Shown here piece after piece: positions 7,616 through 17,472 of a stretch of 49,900 nucleotides of DNA; position 1 is the first letter of the stretch, and each line of letters starts with the position of its first letter. Below the pieces are notes generated by a model. The model saw only the letters and a program-made list of their open reading frames with translations. It was not told where the DNA came from and made no database searches. This DNA is from Polaromonas sp. (lineage in GTDB: Bacteria; Pseudomonadota; Gammaproteobacteria; Burkholderiales; Burkholderiaceae_C). Made by a program: the position numbers and the translations under genes. Location: NCBI RefSeq assembly GCF_010365105.1, contig NZ_JAAFGZ010000021.1:1-49900 (forward strand), in the 5' to 3' direction.

Positions 7616-9349
7616 CTACGGCGAGGCCGGGCGACCCGCGGCCGTGCCGGGCTTGCAGTGGGCGTAGATGTCCAGCCCCGGCTGGTAAACGCGGGTCTGC
7701 ACGTTCATCAGGCCCAGCACCGAATGAAAATAGTTGTCGTGGCTGATCGGCGCTTCAAGCTGCTGTTGAAGGCAAGCGGTGGTGATCTGGCTGCGCTGCT
7801 CGAATCCTGGCGACAGCCAGGTGATCCACGGCACATGCTTTTGCACGTCGGGCGCCACGCTGTAGGGCATGCCATGCAGGTAGAGGTTGTTTTCGCCCAG
7901 TGACTCGCCGTGGTCGGCCAGGTAGAGCAGGGCGGGCGAGGCAAGCGGCTCCTGCGCCTTGAGCCACTGGATGGCAGAACCCAAGACATGGTCGGTATAA
8001 ACGATGCTGTTGTCGTAGGCATTGACCAGCCCCTGCTGCGTGCAGCTTTGCAGGGCGTTGTCGGTGCATTCGGGCAGGAATTTCTTGAACGCTGCCGGTG
8101 ACCGCTTGAAATACGCCGGCCCGTGGCTGCCCATCTGGTGCATCACCACCACCACGCCTTTGGCCCGGCGCTCGGCGGGCAGGGCGGCAATGCGCGCATC
8201 CAGGCCTTGCAGCATGACTTCGTCGAAGCATTCACCGCCGTCGCACAGGCCGGGCACTTTCAGCGCGCTGGTATCGACATGGGGAACGCGGTCGCAAACG
8301 CCCTTGCAGCCCGACTGGTTGTCGAGCCAGAGCACGGCCAGGCCGGCATGCTGCAGCACGTCCATCAGGCCCTCGTAATTGGCCGGGCGCGATTCGTAGT
8401 TTGCCCGCCCGAAGTGGGAAAACATGCACGGCACCGAAGCCGCCGTGCTGGTGCCGCACGACCAGGCGTTGCGCTGGCTGGCGATGTTTTCCTTTGACAG
8501 TTCGGGCGTGGTCGGGCGGTCGTAGCCGTTGACCCCGAAATTGACACTGCGGCCGGTTTCGCCCAGCACCAGCAGCAACAGGGGCGGCTTGGTTTGCGCC
8601 GTGTAGCTGGCGCCCAGCGTGGCGTCTTCGCCCAGCGGCAGAATGGCCGACTCGTCGCGCTGAAAAGGCCTGGCCGCCACCGAGCCCAGCGCATAAAAGG
8701 AATTGAGCGGGTTGATCAGGTAGCGCACCTGGGGGTAGTTGCGCATCACCGAGGCAATGCTTTGAAAGAAAAGCACCAGCACCACGACCAGCAGGGCGCA
8801 ACTCGCCAGCAGGGCGGCGAGGTTGGAGACCGCCTGGCGTGTCGGGTTTTGCAGACGGATATGCTGGCGCCACAGCAGCACGCAGGGCAGTACCGCCAGC
8901 ACCAGCACGGTGGCCAGCAGGCGCCAGTTCAGCAGGTCGCGCGTTTCGCGCATATCGGTCTGCAGCGTGTTGATCATCATGGCCTTGTCGATGACGACGC
9001 CATAAGCCATCATGAAATAGGCGCCGAAAGCCGCCGACACGCAAAACAGCATGATGACCGGCTTGAGCGTCCAGCGCCAGGCCAGCAGGCTGAGCAATCC
9101 GGCCGTGGCCAGCCCGATCACCAGCCCCAGCGCCACACTGACCGTGACCGCCTGGCCGCTGGTCAGGTCGGGCAGCCGGGCCAGCGCGCGCCACAGCGCC
9201 ACGTTGCAAATGGTGGCGATCCAGAAACTGGCGAGCACGACCACCCAGAGCGGCCGCATGCCGGCAAGGCGTGGCCCGGCCTTCAAACTTGAGGCCGCAA
9301 GGGCAGGCTGGGCAGCGTGTGGGGCAGGAGTAGGCGAGTGCAACGGCAT
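7616..9349 (-). CDS. eptA: Lipid A phosphoethanolamine transferase, EptA-like
   Basis: This 577-residue inner-membrane enzyme transfers phosphoethanolamine to lipid A. About five membrane segments lie within residues 30-200, then a periplasmic sulfatase-fold domain. Active-site elements are Glu264 in LGETGR, the nucleophile Thr302 in CGTSTAASVPCMFS (flanking Cys298 and Cys308 probably disulfide-bonded), the MHQMGSHGP motif, and ADHGESLGEN with the zinc-binding Asp/His. Such changes lower the negative charge of LPS and can protect against cationic peptides. No PmrAB-like pair is adjacent, so regulation is unclear. A distinction from core-sugar transferases cannot be made from sequence alone. 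Confidence 0.83.
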   Translation of the reverse strand: MPLHSPTPAPHAAQPALAASSLKAGPRLAGMRPLWVVVLASFWIATICNVALWRALARLPDLTSGQAVTVSVALGLVIGLATAGLLSLLAWRWTLKPVIMLFCVSAAFGAYFMMAYGVVIDKAMMINTLQTDMRETRDLLNWRLLATVLVLAVLPCVLLWRQHIRLQNPTRQAVSNLAALLASCALLVVVLVLFFQSIASVMRNYPQVRYLINPLNSFYALGSVAARPFQRDESAILPLGEDATLGASYTAQTKPPLLLLVLGETGRSVNFGVNGYDRPTTPELSKENIASQRNAWSCGTSTAASVPCMFSHFGRANYESRPANYEGLMDVLQHAGLAVLWLDNQSGCKGVCDRVPHVDTSALKVPGLCDGGECFDEVMLQGLDARIAALPAERRAKGVVVVMHQMGSHGPAYFKRSPAAFKKFLPECTDNALQSCTQQGLVNAYDNSIVYTDHVLGSAIQWLKAQEPLASPALLYLADHGESLGENNLYLHGMPYSVAPDVQKHVPWITWLSPGFEQRSQITTACLQQQLEAPISHDNYFHSVLGLMNVQTRVYQPGLDIYAHCKPGTAAGRPASP

Positions 9350-9399
9350 AGCGCGGCATTGTAGGATCGCAAGCTTAGCCTCGCCTTAAAACTTGAGTC

Positions 9400-9575
9400 T
9401 GCAACTGCCTGGCGTGGTGCCTCAGGTGGTCGGCCATGAAGGTGGCGATGAAGTAGTAACCGTGGTCGTAGCCGGCATGGCGGCGCAGGTTCAAGGGCTG
9501 GACGGGGCCCAAACGGCTTCAAATCGCTCTGGATGCTGCTGGTTGAGCAAAAAATTGTCAGTCCAGCCTTGCCAT
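9400..9575 (-). pseudogene. Decayed duplicate of the 3' end of frmB
   Basis: This stretch aligns with 10302-10478, the last part of intact frmB. The first ~100 bp are nearly identical and similarity then fades. On the minus strand it still encodes [18 protein letters not shown], including the catalytic His region, but has no N-terminal part: the sequence upstream on the minus strand is brnA. It ends in a different C terminus ([10 protein letters not shown]) from intact frmB. It is a non-functional fragment. Confidence 0.85.
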
Positions 9576-9595
9576 GCTTGGCTTTTTTCCATCAT

Positions 9596-9907
9596 TCAAC
9601 CGGGTGAGTGTGTGTGCAGCCAGTCCTTCAGCGCATCATTCATGCGCGTTTGCCACCCAGGCCCGGCGGCGCGGAAGGCGGCCAGCACCTCGCGGTCAAG
9701 GCGAATCGCCACCTGCTCCTTGGTGGCGCCGCCAGCCGGGCGCCCGCGCTTGCGATAGGCGGTCACGCCAGCGCTTAATTCCTCATCACTGGCCGGGCGT
9801 TCGTCCTCATCCGCGCCATCCCAGACGAAGTTTTTGGCAGCCGGCACCGCGCGCACGGCGGCCAGCACTTCCTTACGGCTCAATGCATTCGTTTTCAAGC
9901 CAGGCAT
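9596..9907 (-). CDS. brnA: BrnA-like antitoxin
   Basis: This protein of 103 residues matches the BrnA/CopG-like antitoxin family. The C-terminal ribbon-helix-helix region has the family pattern KEQVAIRLDREVLAAFRAAG followed by WQTRMNDALKDWL. The start MPGLKTNALSRKE at 9907 overlaps the end of brnT by about 35 bp, a typical translational coupling; an earlier Met at 9964 is less likely. It should neutralise BrnT and autorepress the operon. It lies on the minus strand between intact frmB and the frmB remnant. Confidence 0.8.
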   Translation of the reverse strand: MPGLKTNALSRKEVLAAVRAVPAAKNFVWDGADEDERPASDEELSAGVTAYRKRGRPAGGATKEQVAIRLDREVLAAFRAAGPGWQTRMNDALKDWLHTHSPG

Positions 9908-10172
9908 CGTAAACCTCACGTTCCTTGTGGCTTGCCGGGCGAAAGCTGATGACGCGCGTTGCACCTTCGCGCTCGGTGTGAACCACCGTCAACACCGCCA
10001 GAAAGCCCAGTGCGTAGGAAATCGACTGCATCCGCGACTCGCCGCCGCGCACCACTGCCATGTCCAGGCGAAAGCGCGATTCGAGCACTTCGCCCGCATC
10101 GCCAAAATCCAGCCCATGCTTGACCAGGTTTGACCGGCGCTTGGCCTCGTCCCAGATCAGTTTGATTCCCAT
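9873..10172 (-). CDS. brnT: BrnT-like ribonuclease toxin
   Basis: This 99-residue protein of the BrnT/DUF497 family is a RelE-fold ribonuclease toxin. Family features are the N-terminal WDEAKRRSNLVKHGLDF and the late RVISFRPASHKEREVYD, holding the basic and aromatic residues associated with RNase activity. It is the first gene of the module, as usual for brnTA, and overlaps brnA. The region from its start (10172) to the frmB stop (10285) is A/T-richer than the neighbourhood and probably holds its promoter. All expected parts look intact, so the module may be active. Confidence 0.82.
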   Translation of the reverse strand: MGIKLIWDEAKRRSNLVKHGLDFGDAGEVLESRFRLDMAVVRGGESRMQSISYALGFLAVLTVVHTEREGATRVISFRPASHKEREVYDAWLENECIEP

Positions 10173-10284
10173 CCATTTACTGTAGATGCATTAATTCTAA
10201 GGTCAACCCATTGTTGTCGATGCACTTTGTGCTGCAAACCCATTCCACCCGAATCGTCCACCAAGACTGCGGCTCCAACTGGAT

Positions 10285-11154
10285 TTATGTTCCTGCTTGT
10301 GTCAACTGCCTAACGTGGTGCCTCAGGTGGTCGGCCATGAAGGTGGCGATGAAGTAGTAGCCGTGGTCGTAGCCGGCATGCTGGCGCAGGCTCAAGGGCT
10401 GGCCGACTGCGGCGCAGGCGGCTTCGAACAGGTCCGGATGCAACTGGTCAGGCAAAAATTTGTCGGCCAGGCCCTGGTCGATCAGGATGCCGGCGGGGTA
10501 GGGCGCGCTGGCGCTTTGCTGCATCAGCGCGCTGGCATCGTGGGCCAGCCAGTCCGATTCGTCAGCGCCGAGGTAGCCGGTGAAGGCTTTGCGGCCCCAC
10601 GGGCACTGGCTGGGTGCGCAAATCGGCGCAAAGGCCGACACGGACTTGAACAAGTCCGGATGCCGCAGCGCCAGCGTCAGGGCGCCATGGCCGCCCATCG
10701 AATGGCCGAAGATGCCGATGCGTTCGGCGTCAATCGGCAGCGCGCCTGTCAGCAGCGGCAGCAGTTCGGCGGTGATCCAGCTTTCCATGCGGTAATGCTG
10801 CGCCCATGGCGCCTGCGTAGCGTCGAGGTAAAACCCGGCGCCCACGCCGAAATCCCAGCTTTCAGACTCGCCCGGCACTTTGGCGCCGCGCGGGCTGGTG
10901 TCGGGCGCAATCAAGGCCAGGCCCAGCTCGGCGGCCAGGCGCTGGGCGCCTGCCTTGGCCATGAAGGTTTCCTCGTTGCAGGTCAGGCCCGCCAGGTAAA
11001 GCAGCGCGGGGACCGGGCCTGTTGAAGCCTGCGATGGCAGGAAAACCGAGAACTTCATCGGCAGGCCGATTTCGCTGGACCCGTGCTGGTAAAAGCGCTG
11101 CCTGCCGTTGAAGCAGGCATGTTCGCTGAGCAGTGCCAAGGGGCTGGAATTCAT
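10285..11154 (-). CDS. frmB: S-formylglutathione hydrolase
   Basis: This enzyme hydrolyses S-formylglutathione to formate and glutathione, the second step of glutathione-dependent formaldehyde oxidation. The 289-residue protein is an esterase-D-type alpha/beta hydrolase with the nucleophile Ser152 in GHSMGGHGAL and the catalytic His region [10 protein letters not shown] near the C terminus. It follows frmA by 60 bp, with a dispersed repeat in the gap. A decayed copy of its 3' end lies 0.9 kb away beyond the brnTA module. Confidence 0.9.
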   Translation of the reverse strand: MNSSPLALLSEHACFNGRQRFYQHGSSEIGLPMKFSVFLPSQASTGPVPALLYLAGLTCNEETFMAKAGAQRLAAELGLALIAPDTSPRGAKVPGESESWDFGVGAGFYLDATQAPWAQHYRMESWITAELLPLLTGALPIDAERIGIFGHSMGGHGALTLALRHPDLFKSVSAFAPICAPSQCPWGRKAFTGYLGADESDWLAHDASALMQQSASAPYPAGILIDQGLADKFLPDQLHPDLFEAACAAVGQPLSLRQHAGYDHGYYFIATFMADHLRHHVRQLTQAGT

Positions 11155-11170
11155 CGATACTCCTGATTTG

Positions 11171-11212
11171 ATAGCTGCCTGCGCACGTCCAGTATGCGCA
11201 AAAGGCCTATTT
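11171..11212. repeat. 42-bp dispersed repeat, copy A (frmA-frmB gap)
   Basis: This stretch starts ATAGCTGCC and ends AAAGGCCTATTT. Its reverse complement matches 49771-49812 at 30 of 42 positions, with conserved ends (13 and 8 bp runs) and a variable middle. It fills most of the frmA-frmB spacer. Confidence 0.7.
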
Positions 11213-11214
11213 GG

Positions 11215-12333
<1,119 letters not shown>

Positions 12334-12657
12334 GGATAAAAATGGGTTGGGGGCTTGCGCGCAGGGTGAACGGAGAAGAATTGGCACTATAAGCCAGCGC
12401 TGCCCCCAGGCGCTGCCTGGCGTTGCAAGGCCCGGCCTCCAAGCGGTCATGAACACATCGGGCTGGCAGAGAAATTGCATGGCAGTCCCCGGCCTGTGCG
12501 GAACTGCGCCCGGTTTCTGGCCCGTTCAAGGCTTGGGTAAACCATAGGCTTGCATACCCGGTTTATGGTGAAAATCAGCCTCACGCACCGGGGTTGTTTG
12601 CAGTGGAAAATTTTTTCCTGACAGGCAAGCGCCTTTACTTTTTTGAAAGAAAAAAGC
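12334..12657. promoter_or_regulatory. Divergent intergenic region between frmA and the amino-acid receptor gene
   Basis: This 324-bp stretch has no gene. It must hold promoters for frmA (left) and the receptor (right). Visible elements are arms GGAAAA/TTTTCC around TT at 12605-12618, and AAACC and GGTTT half-sites within 12535-12570. I cannot assign a regulator or firm promoter boxes. Confidence 0.4.
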
Positions 12658-13542
12658 ATGAAATTCTCGATTCTGATGACCGCCGTTTTGCTGACCTCCG
12701 GTCTGGCCACCGCAGCCAGCGCGCAGACCCTGCAAAAAATCAATGACAGCAACAAGATCACCGTGTCCTACCGCGAGGCGTCGGTGCCTTTCAGCTACCT
12801 GATCGGCTCGTCCAAGTCGGTCGGCTTTGCGGTTGAACTGACCGACGCCATCGTGGACGACGTGCGCAAAAAGCTCAAGAAGCCGAACCTTCAAGTCGCC
12901 ACCATGCCGGTCACGTCGCAAAACCGCATTCCGCTGCTGGTCAACGGCACCTACGATCTCGAATGCGGATCGACCACCAACAACAGTACCCGGGCCAAGG
13001 ACGTTGCCTTTGCCACCAACCATTTCTACACCGGCACGCGCTTGCTGACCAAGAAAAGTTCGGGCATCAAGAACTATGCCGACCTGGCCAAAAAGACGGT
13101 AGCCAGCACCACCGGCACCACCAATGCGCAGGTGATTCGCAAGTACAGCGCCGACAAGAACCTTGACATGCAGTTGATCCTGGGCAAGGACCATGACGAC
13201 TCGTTGCTGCTGGTGGAAAACGACCGCGCCCTGGCGTTTGCCATGGACGACATTTTGCTGTTCGGCCTGATGGCCAACTCCAAGAATCCGGCGGCGCTGG
13301 AAGTAGTGGGCGACTCGCTACAGGTCGAGCCCTATGCCTGCATGCTGCGCAAGGACGACCCGGAATTCAAGAAGCTGGTCGATGGCACCATCAACCGCCT
13401 GATGAAGTCGGGCGAATTCGAGAAGCTTTACACCAAGTGGTTCATGTCGCCAATTCCGCCCAAGGGTGTGAACCTGAACCTGCCGATGAGCGAGCAGCTC
13501 AAGGCCAACCTGAAGGCCATGAGCGACGCGCCTGCGTTGTGA
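12658..13542 (+). CDS. Polar amino-acid ABC transporter substrate-binding protein, glutamate/aspartate type
   Basis: This is a 294-residue periplasmic receptor of the SBP_bac_3 family. A signal peptide (MKFSILMTAVLLTSGLATAASA) is followed by a two-lobe binding fold: ITVSYREASVPFSY early, then LECGSTTNNSTRAKDVAFA, the family's arginine/carboxylate-binding region. It resembles GltI/AatJ receptors for glutamate and aspartate. The ATG at 12658 has an A/G-rich ribosome site; a TTG at 12643 is in frame but less likely. No permease or ATPase gene is adjacent, so it must work with components encoded elsewhere. Confidence 0.8.
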   Translation: MKFSILMTAVLLTSGLATAASAQTLQKINDSNKITVSYREASVPFSYLIGSSKSVGFAVELTDAIVDDVRKKLKKPNLQVATMPVTSQNRIPLLVNGTYDLECGSTTNNSTRAKDVAFATNHFYTGTRLLTKKSSGIKNYADLAKKTVASTTGTTNAQVIRKYSADKNLDMQLILGKDHDDSLLLVENDRALAFAMDDILLFGLMANSKNPAALEVVGDSLQVEPYACMLRKDDPEFKKLVDGTINRLMKSGEFEKLYTKWFMSPIPPKGVNLNLPMSEQLKANLKAMSDAPAL

Positions 13543-13644
13543 TTGCGAAACAAAAAACCTTCTTCCGCAACAGCCATGGGCGCAAGCAGCTATTAAAAAC
13601 GTAGCAATTTGCTGGCGGTCGGCCTGCGCTCGGCCAGCGGTCGG

Positions 13645-14061
13645 TCAGCGGTCCGCCGAAGCGCTCCAGCGGTTGTCCCAGTCCTTGCCTTGCGCCTTGT
13701 CCAGGCTGCGGCGGTCGCGCTTGGTGGGCCGGCCGTGCTCCAGGCTGCTGGCCGGGTCGCTGGTCAGGTGCCGCTGTTCGGTGGCCCGGGCCTTGAGCGC
13801 CAGGCTTTCTTCGGTTTCTTCATAAAGCTGCTGGGCCACCGGCGCCGGGCCGCGCTGGCTGCTGATGCCGCGCACCACCAGCGTGCGGATGAGCGTTCCC
13901 TGCCGCAGCGCCACCGTGTCGCCCGCCTTGACCTCGCGCGAAGGCTTGGCTTCCAGGTCATTGACGCGCACGCGTCCCTTGTCGATTTCCTCGACGGCCA
14001 GCGAGCGCGTCTTGTAGAACCGGGCCGCCCAGAGCCATTTGTCGATACGCAATTTTTCCAT
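13645..14061 (-). CDS. hslR: Hsp15-like S4-domain RNA-binding protein
   Basis: This 138-residue protein has an N-terminal S4 RNA-binding domain (MEKLRIDKWLWAARFYKTR through RVRVND) and a basic C-terminal tail (HGRPTKRDRRSLDKAQGKD). Hsp15 binds free 50S ribosomal subunits that carry nascent chain after heat stress. The length matches HslR. Its ATG directly abuts the stop of the sensor kinase gene (0 bp gap), with a GGAGGAAG ribosome site inside that gene, so translation is probably coupled. Confidence 0.85.
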   Translation of the reverse strand: MEKLRIDKWLWAARFYKTRSLAVEEIDKGRVRVNDLEAKPSREVKAGDTVALRQGTLIRTLVVRGISSQRGPAPVAQQLYEETEESLALKARATEQRHLTSDPASSLEHGRPTKRDRRSLDKAQGKDWDNRWSASADR

Positions 14062-15513
14062 TCATCTTCCTCCTGAATTCATATTCTGGACCAGCGGCAG
14101 TCGCACCGTGGCGTCCAGGCCCATCACCCTGCCATGCGCAAGCCGATTTTCCAGGGCAATGCCGCCGCCCAGCGCCTGCACAATTTCCAGGCAGATGGCC
14201 AGTCCCAGGCCGGAGCCGTGGGGAACGTCGCCTGCGGAAAAGGGCTGGTAGAGCCGCACCGCCAGTTCGTCCGGAATACCGGTGCCGCTGTCGCTGACGC
14301 TCAACATCACGTGGTGTTCCTCGCAAGTGGTGCGAACCGTCAGCGTGCCGCCCGCCGGCGTGTGCTTGATGGCGTTGTGCAGCAGGTTGCGCGTCAGTTC
14401 GCCCAGCATCCATTCATGCGCCTGCACCCGGCCGGGCTGCGTTTCAATGCCAAAGTCGATGTCTTTTTCGGCAATCAGCGGCGACAGGTCCAGCGCCACC
14501 TGCCGCGCCACCCGGGCCAGGTCAATGGCCTGCGGGTCGGGCTGCTGGCGCAGTTGCTCGACCTTGGCCAGCGCCAGCATCTGGTTGGCCAGCTGCGTGG
14601 CGCGGTCTACCGTCTGGCTGATGTCGGCTAACGCCTCGGTGGCGTCCTGGTCGCCGCGCAGCGCCGACTGCACCTGCACCTTGAGCACCGCCAGCGGCGT
14701 GCGCAGCTGGTGGGCAGTGTCGCGCACGAAGCGCTTCTGGTTTTCCAGCAGGTGCTGCAGCCGGCCCATCACCTGGTTGGTGGCATCGACCAGCGGCAGC
14801 AGTTCACGCGGCGCACCGTGCGCGTCAATGACGCTCAGGTCGCCTTCGGGCCGGGCCTGCAGCTCGGCGCTGAGACGGCGCACCGGCCGCGTGGCGCGTT
14901 GCACCACGACCACGACCACCAGCGCAATCACCGCCAGCAGCAGCGCCTGGCGCCACAGCGTGTCCACCAGGATCTTGCGCGCCAGGGTGGTGCGCAGTTC
15001 GAGCGTTTCTGCCACCTGGATGACGGCCATGCCGCGGCCTTTGGAACTGGCGACCGGCTGCAGCAGCACGGCGACGCGCACCGCATCTTCACCAAACACA
15101 TCGTCGTAAAAATCTACCAGTGCCGAATACGGAGGCCTGGCCGGAATGCGGCCGCGCCAGAAAGGCAGCGCAGCAAAACCCGACACCATCTCGCCGTCCA
15201 GGCTCGACACCCGGTAAAACAGGCGGCTCTGGTTGTCGGCCTCGAAGGCTTCAAGCGCGGCATAGGGCACGGCGACGCGCAGCACGGACAGCTCGTCGTA
15301 GCCGGTCACCTCAAGCTGCTCGCCAATCGACTTGGCTGAAGCCAGCAGTGTGCGGTCATAAGCCGTGTTGATGGCGCTGAATGCCTGGCTGTACAGCCCC
15401 ACGGCGTTCACGATGACCAGCAGGCCGACGGGCAGCAAAATGCCAAGCAACAGATATCTGCGAAGAGAGACGGCTCTGAAGACGGCTCTGGCGTGGTTCA
15501 TTCCATGGCTCAC
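14062..15513 (-). CDS. tctE: Sensor histidine kinase, TctE family
   Basis: This membrane sensor kinase has 483 residues. Membrane segments lie near 20-45 and 188-204 around a periplasmic sensor region of the 2CSK type. A HAMP-like linker (RPVRRLSAEL) is followed by the dimerisation domain with phospho-acceptor His268 (TAHQLRTPLAVLK) and the ATPase domain (N box LLHNAIKHT, G boxes SDSGTGIP and GSGLGLAI). It overlaps the response regulator by 4 bp and lies divergent from tctCBA, as in known TctDE systems that sense tricarboxylates. The ligand is inferred. Confidence 0.85.
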   Translation of the reverse strand: MSHGMNHARAVFRAVSLRRYLLLGILLPVGLLVIVNAVGLYSQAFSAINTAYDRTLLASAKSIGEQLEVTGYDELSVLRVAVPYAALEAFEADNQSRLFYRVSSLDGEMVSGFAALPFWRGRIPARPPYSALVDFYDDVFGEDAVRVAVLLQPVASSKGRGMAVIQVAETLELRTTLARKILVDTLWRQALLLAVIALVVVVVVQRATRPVRRLSAELQARPEGDLSVIDAHGAPRELLPLVDATNQVMGRLQHLLENQKRFVRDTAHQLRTPLAVLKVQVQSALRGDQDATEALADISQTVDRATQLANQMLALAKVEQLRQQPDPQAIDLARVARQVALDLSPLIAEKDIDFGIETQPGRVQAHEWMLGELTRNLLHNAIKHTPAGGTLTVRTTCEEHHVMLSVSDSGTGIPDELAVRLYQPFSAGDVPHGSGLGLAICLEIVQALGGGIALENRLAHGRVMGLDATVRLPLVQNMNSGGR

Positions 15514-16202
15514 GCATCGACCTTCAGCAAGTAGCCCAGGCCGCGCAGCGTGACCAGCGTGACGCCGGTGCCCGCCAGCTTTTTGCGCAGCCGGTAAACC
15601 ACCACTTCGACGGCTTCGTACTGCACTTCGGCTTCCCCCGGAAAAACCAGCTCGAAGAGCTTTTCCTTCAACACCGCATGGCCGGGCTTGACGATGAGCG
15701 CCTGCAGCAGCGCCAGCTCGCGCGGCGTGAGTTCCAGTACCAAGCCTTGGTTATAGATGGCGCCACTCTCTTTTTCATAGCGAAGTGTGCCCGCCAGGTA
15801 AGCGGTGGAGCCTGATTCAGTGTTGGATGCCGGGCGGCGGCGGATCAGGGCGCGCAGCCGCGCCTCCAGTTCGTCCAGGTCGAACGGCTTGGGCAGGTAG
15901 TCGTCTGCGCCTGTGTTCAGCCCGATGATGCGGTCACCCACCGTGCCGCGCGCCGTCAGGATCAGAACCGGCGTGAGCAGCCCCTGGCGGCGTGCCTGCG
16001 CCAGCACCTCCAGGCCGTCCAGTCCGGGCAGGCTGAGGTCGAGCACCACCACGTCGGGCTGGGCGGCCGTCCACTGCGCCAGCGCCAGCCGGCCGTCGGT
16101 GCAGGCGCACACGTTCATGCCGCGCCGGCTCAGGGCGCGCTGCAAGGCGGTCTGCATGGCGTCGTCGTCTTCGATCAGCAACAGTTTCAGCAGGGAACTC
16201 AT
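15510..16202 (-). CDS. tctD: Response regulator, TctD/OmpR family
   Basis: This two-component regulator has 230 residues. The receiver domain shows the acidic cluster ED at 11-12, the phospho-acceptor Asp55 (VVLDLSLPG) and the conserved Lys in LPKPFD. A C-terminal OmpR winged helix follows (LELTPRELALLQAL, then YRLRKKL and the final TLRGLGYLL). It is paired with tctE through a 4-bp overlap and is divergent from tctC with a 97-bp gap, where its target sites are expected. Role: activation of the adjacent transporter in response to a carboxylate. Confidence 0.87.
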   Translation of the reverse strand: MSSLLKLLLIEDDDAMQTALQRALSRRGMNVCACTDGRLALAQWTAAQPDVVVLDLSLPGLDGLEVLAQARRQGLLTPVLILTARGTVGDRIIGLNTGADDYLPKPFDLDELEARLRALIRRRPASNTESGSTAYLAGTLRYEKESGAIYNQGLVLELTPRELALLQALIVKPGHAVLKEKLFELVFPGEAEVQYEAVEVVVYRLRKKLAGTGVTLVTLRGLGYLLKVDA

Positions 16203-16299
16203 GGCCGGACATTAGCACTTTCCCCTAGGTATCCGGACAGCCACTTGACAGCCAGACGCGGCATCATCAAGGCGTTACCCACACTACAAGGAGACACTG

Positions 16300-17259
16300 A
16301 TGCGTCGCGACACCTTTTTGAAATCCATGGCGGCCCTGGCGGCTGCGGGTGCTTTTCCGCTGTCGGCTTTTGCCGCTGCCAATGTCAAGATGATGGTGCC
16401 GGCCAACCCCGGCGGCGGCTGGGACACCACCGGCCGCGCGCTGGGCAAGGCGCTGGTCGATTCGGGCGCGGCCTCTACCGTGAGCTATGACAACAAGGGC
16501 GGCGCAGCCGGAGCGCTGGGCCTGGCGCAGTTTGTCAACGGCAGCAAGGGCGACCCGAACGCGTTGATGGTCATGGGCGCGGTCATGCTGGGCGGACAGA
16601 TCACCGGCAAGCCGCCGGTCAGCCTGAACCAGGCCACGCCGATTGCGCGCCTGTCCAGCGAATACAACGTGTTCGTGGTGCCGGCCGACTCGCCCTTCAA
16701 GTCCATCAAGGAAGTGGTCGAGCAGCTCAAGAAAGACCCGGGCAGCGTGAAGTGGGGCGGCGGTTCGCGCGGCGCCACCGAGCACATTGCCGCCGCCATG
16801 ATTGCCCGTGAAGTGGGCGCCGATCCGGCCAAGATCAACTACGTCGCCTTCCGGGGCGGCGGCGAAGCCACGGCGGCCATCCTGGGCGGCAACGTGACCA
16901 TAGGCGGCAGCGGCTACAGCGAATTTGCCGAGTACATCAACACCGGCAAGATGCGTGCGCTGGCGGTGACGTCCGAAACGCGCCTGCCAGGCGTGAACAT
17001 TCCGACGCTCAAGGAGCAGGGCATCAATGTGGTGATCGGCAACTGGCGCGGCGTGTACGGCGCGCCCGGCATCACGCCCGCCCAGCGCCAGACATTGACC
17101 GACATGGTCCTGAAGGCCGTCAAGTCCAAGAGCTGGATCGAAGCTTCCCAGAAAAACAACTGGACGCCTGCCGTGCTGAGCGGTCCGGCTTTCGACAAGT
17201 TCGTCGATGACGACTTTGCATCCCTGCGCGCGACCATGGTCAAGTCCGGGATGATCTGA
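16300..17259 (+). CDS. tctC: Tripartite tricarboxylate transporter receptor TctC
   Basis: This is a 319-residue periplasmic receptor. The signal peptide (MRRDTFLKSMAALAAAGAFP) is followed by the family motif MVPANPGGGWDTTGR and the second-lobe GGGEATAAILGGNV. The start has a strong AAGGAGA site. It heads a tctCBA operon controlled by the divergent TctDE pair; substrates of such systems include citrate and other di- or tricarboxylates. The 210-bp gap to tctB with a hairpin suggests that the receptor is made in excess over the membrane subunits. Confidence 0.9.
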   Translation: MRRDTFLKSMAALAAAGAFPLSAFAAANVKMMVPANPGGGWDTTGRALGKALVDSGAASTVSYDNKGGAAGALGLAQFVNGSKGDPNALMVMGAVMLGGQITGKPPVSLNQATPIARLSSEYNVFVVPADSPFKSIKEVVEQLKKDPGSVKWGGGSRGATEHIAAAMIAREVGADPAKINYVAFRGGGEATAAILGGNVTIGGSGYSEFAEYINTGKMRALAVTSETRLPGVNIPTLKEQGINVVIGNWRGVYGAPGITPAQRQTLTDMVLKAVKSKSWIEASQKNNWTPAVLSGPAFDKFVDDDFASLRATMVKSGMI

Positions 17260-17298
17260 GGCCGCTGGCTGCTTGCTTCTGTAGCTTTCTCAGGAAAA

Positions 17299-17334
17299 AA
17301 AGGGAATGCAGCCTTGCTGCGCTGCGCTCCCTTT
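17299..17334 (+). other. Hairpin between tctC and tctB
   Basis: AAAGGGA (17299-17305) pairs with TCCCTTT (17328-17334). It follows the tctC stop by 39 bp and lacks a strong T-run. It is a candidate partial terminator or 3' stabiliser that sets the ratio of receptor to membrane subunits. Confidence 0.45.
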
Positions 17335-17472
17335 CCTCCATTTCCTCCACCCTGTCGCAGGCTTCGGCACCGTGCCGCGCGGATGCAGCCGCAGCAAACC
17401 GGTTGCCTGTGCAGCAACGCCATTCCCGCCGTCTCTTCGTGCCCCCGAAGATGTCCCAGTAGGTAACAAGTG

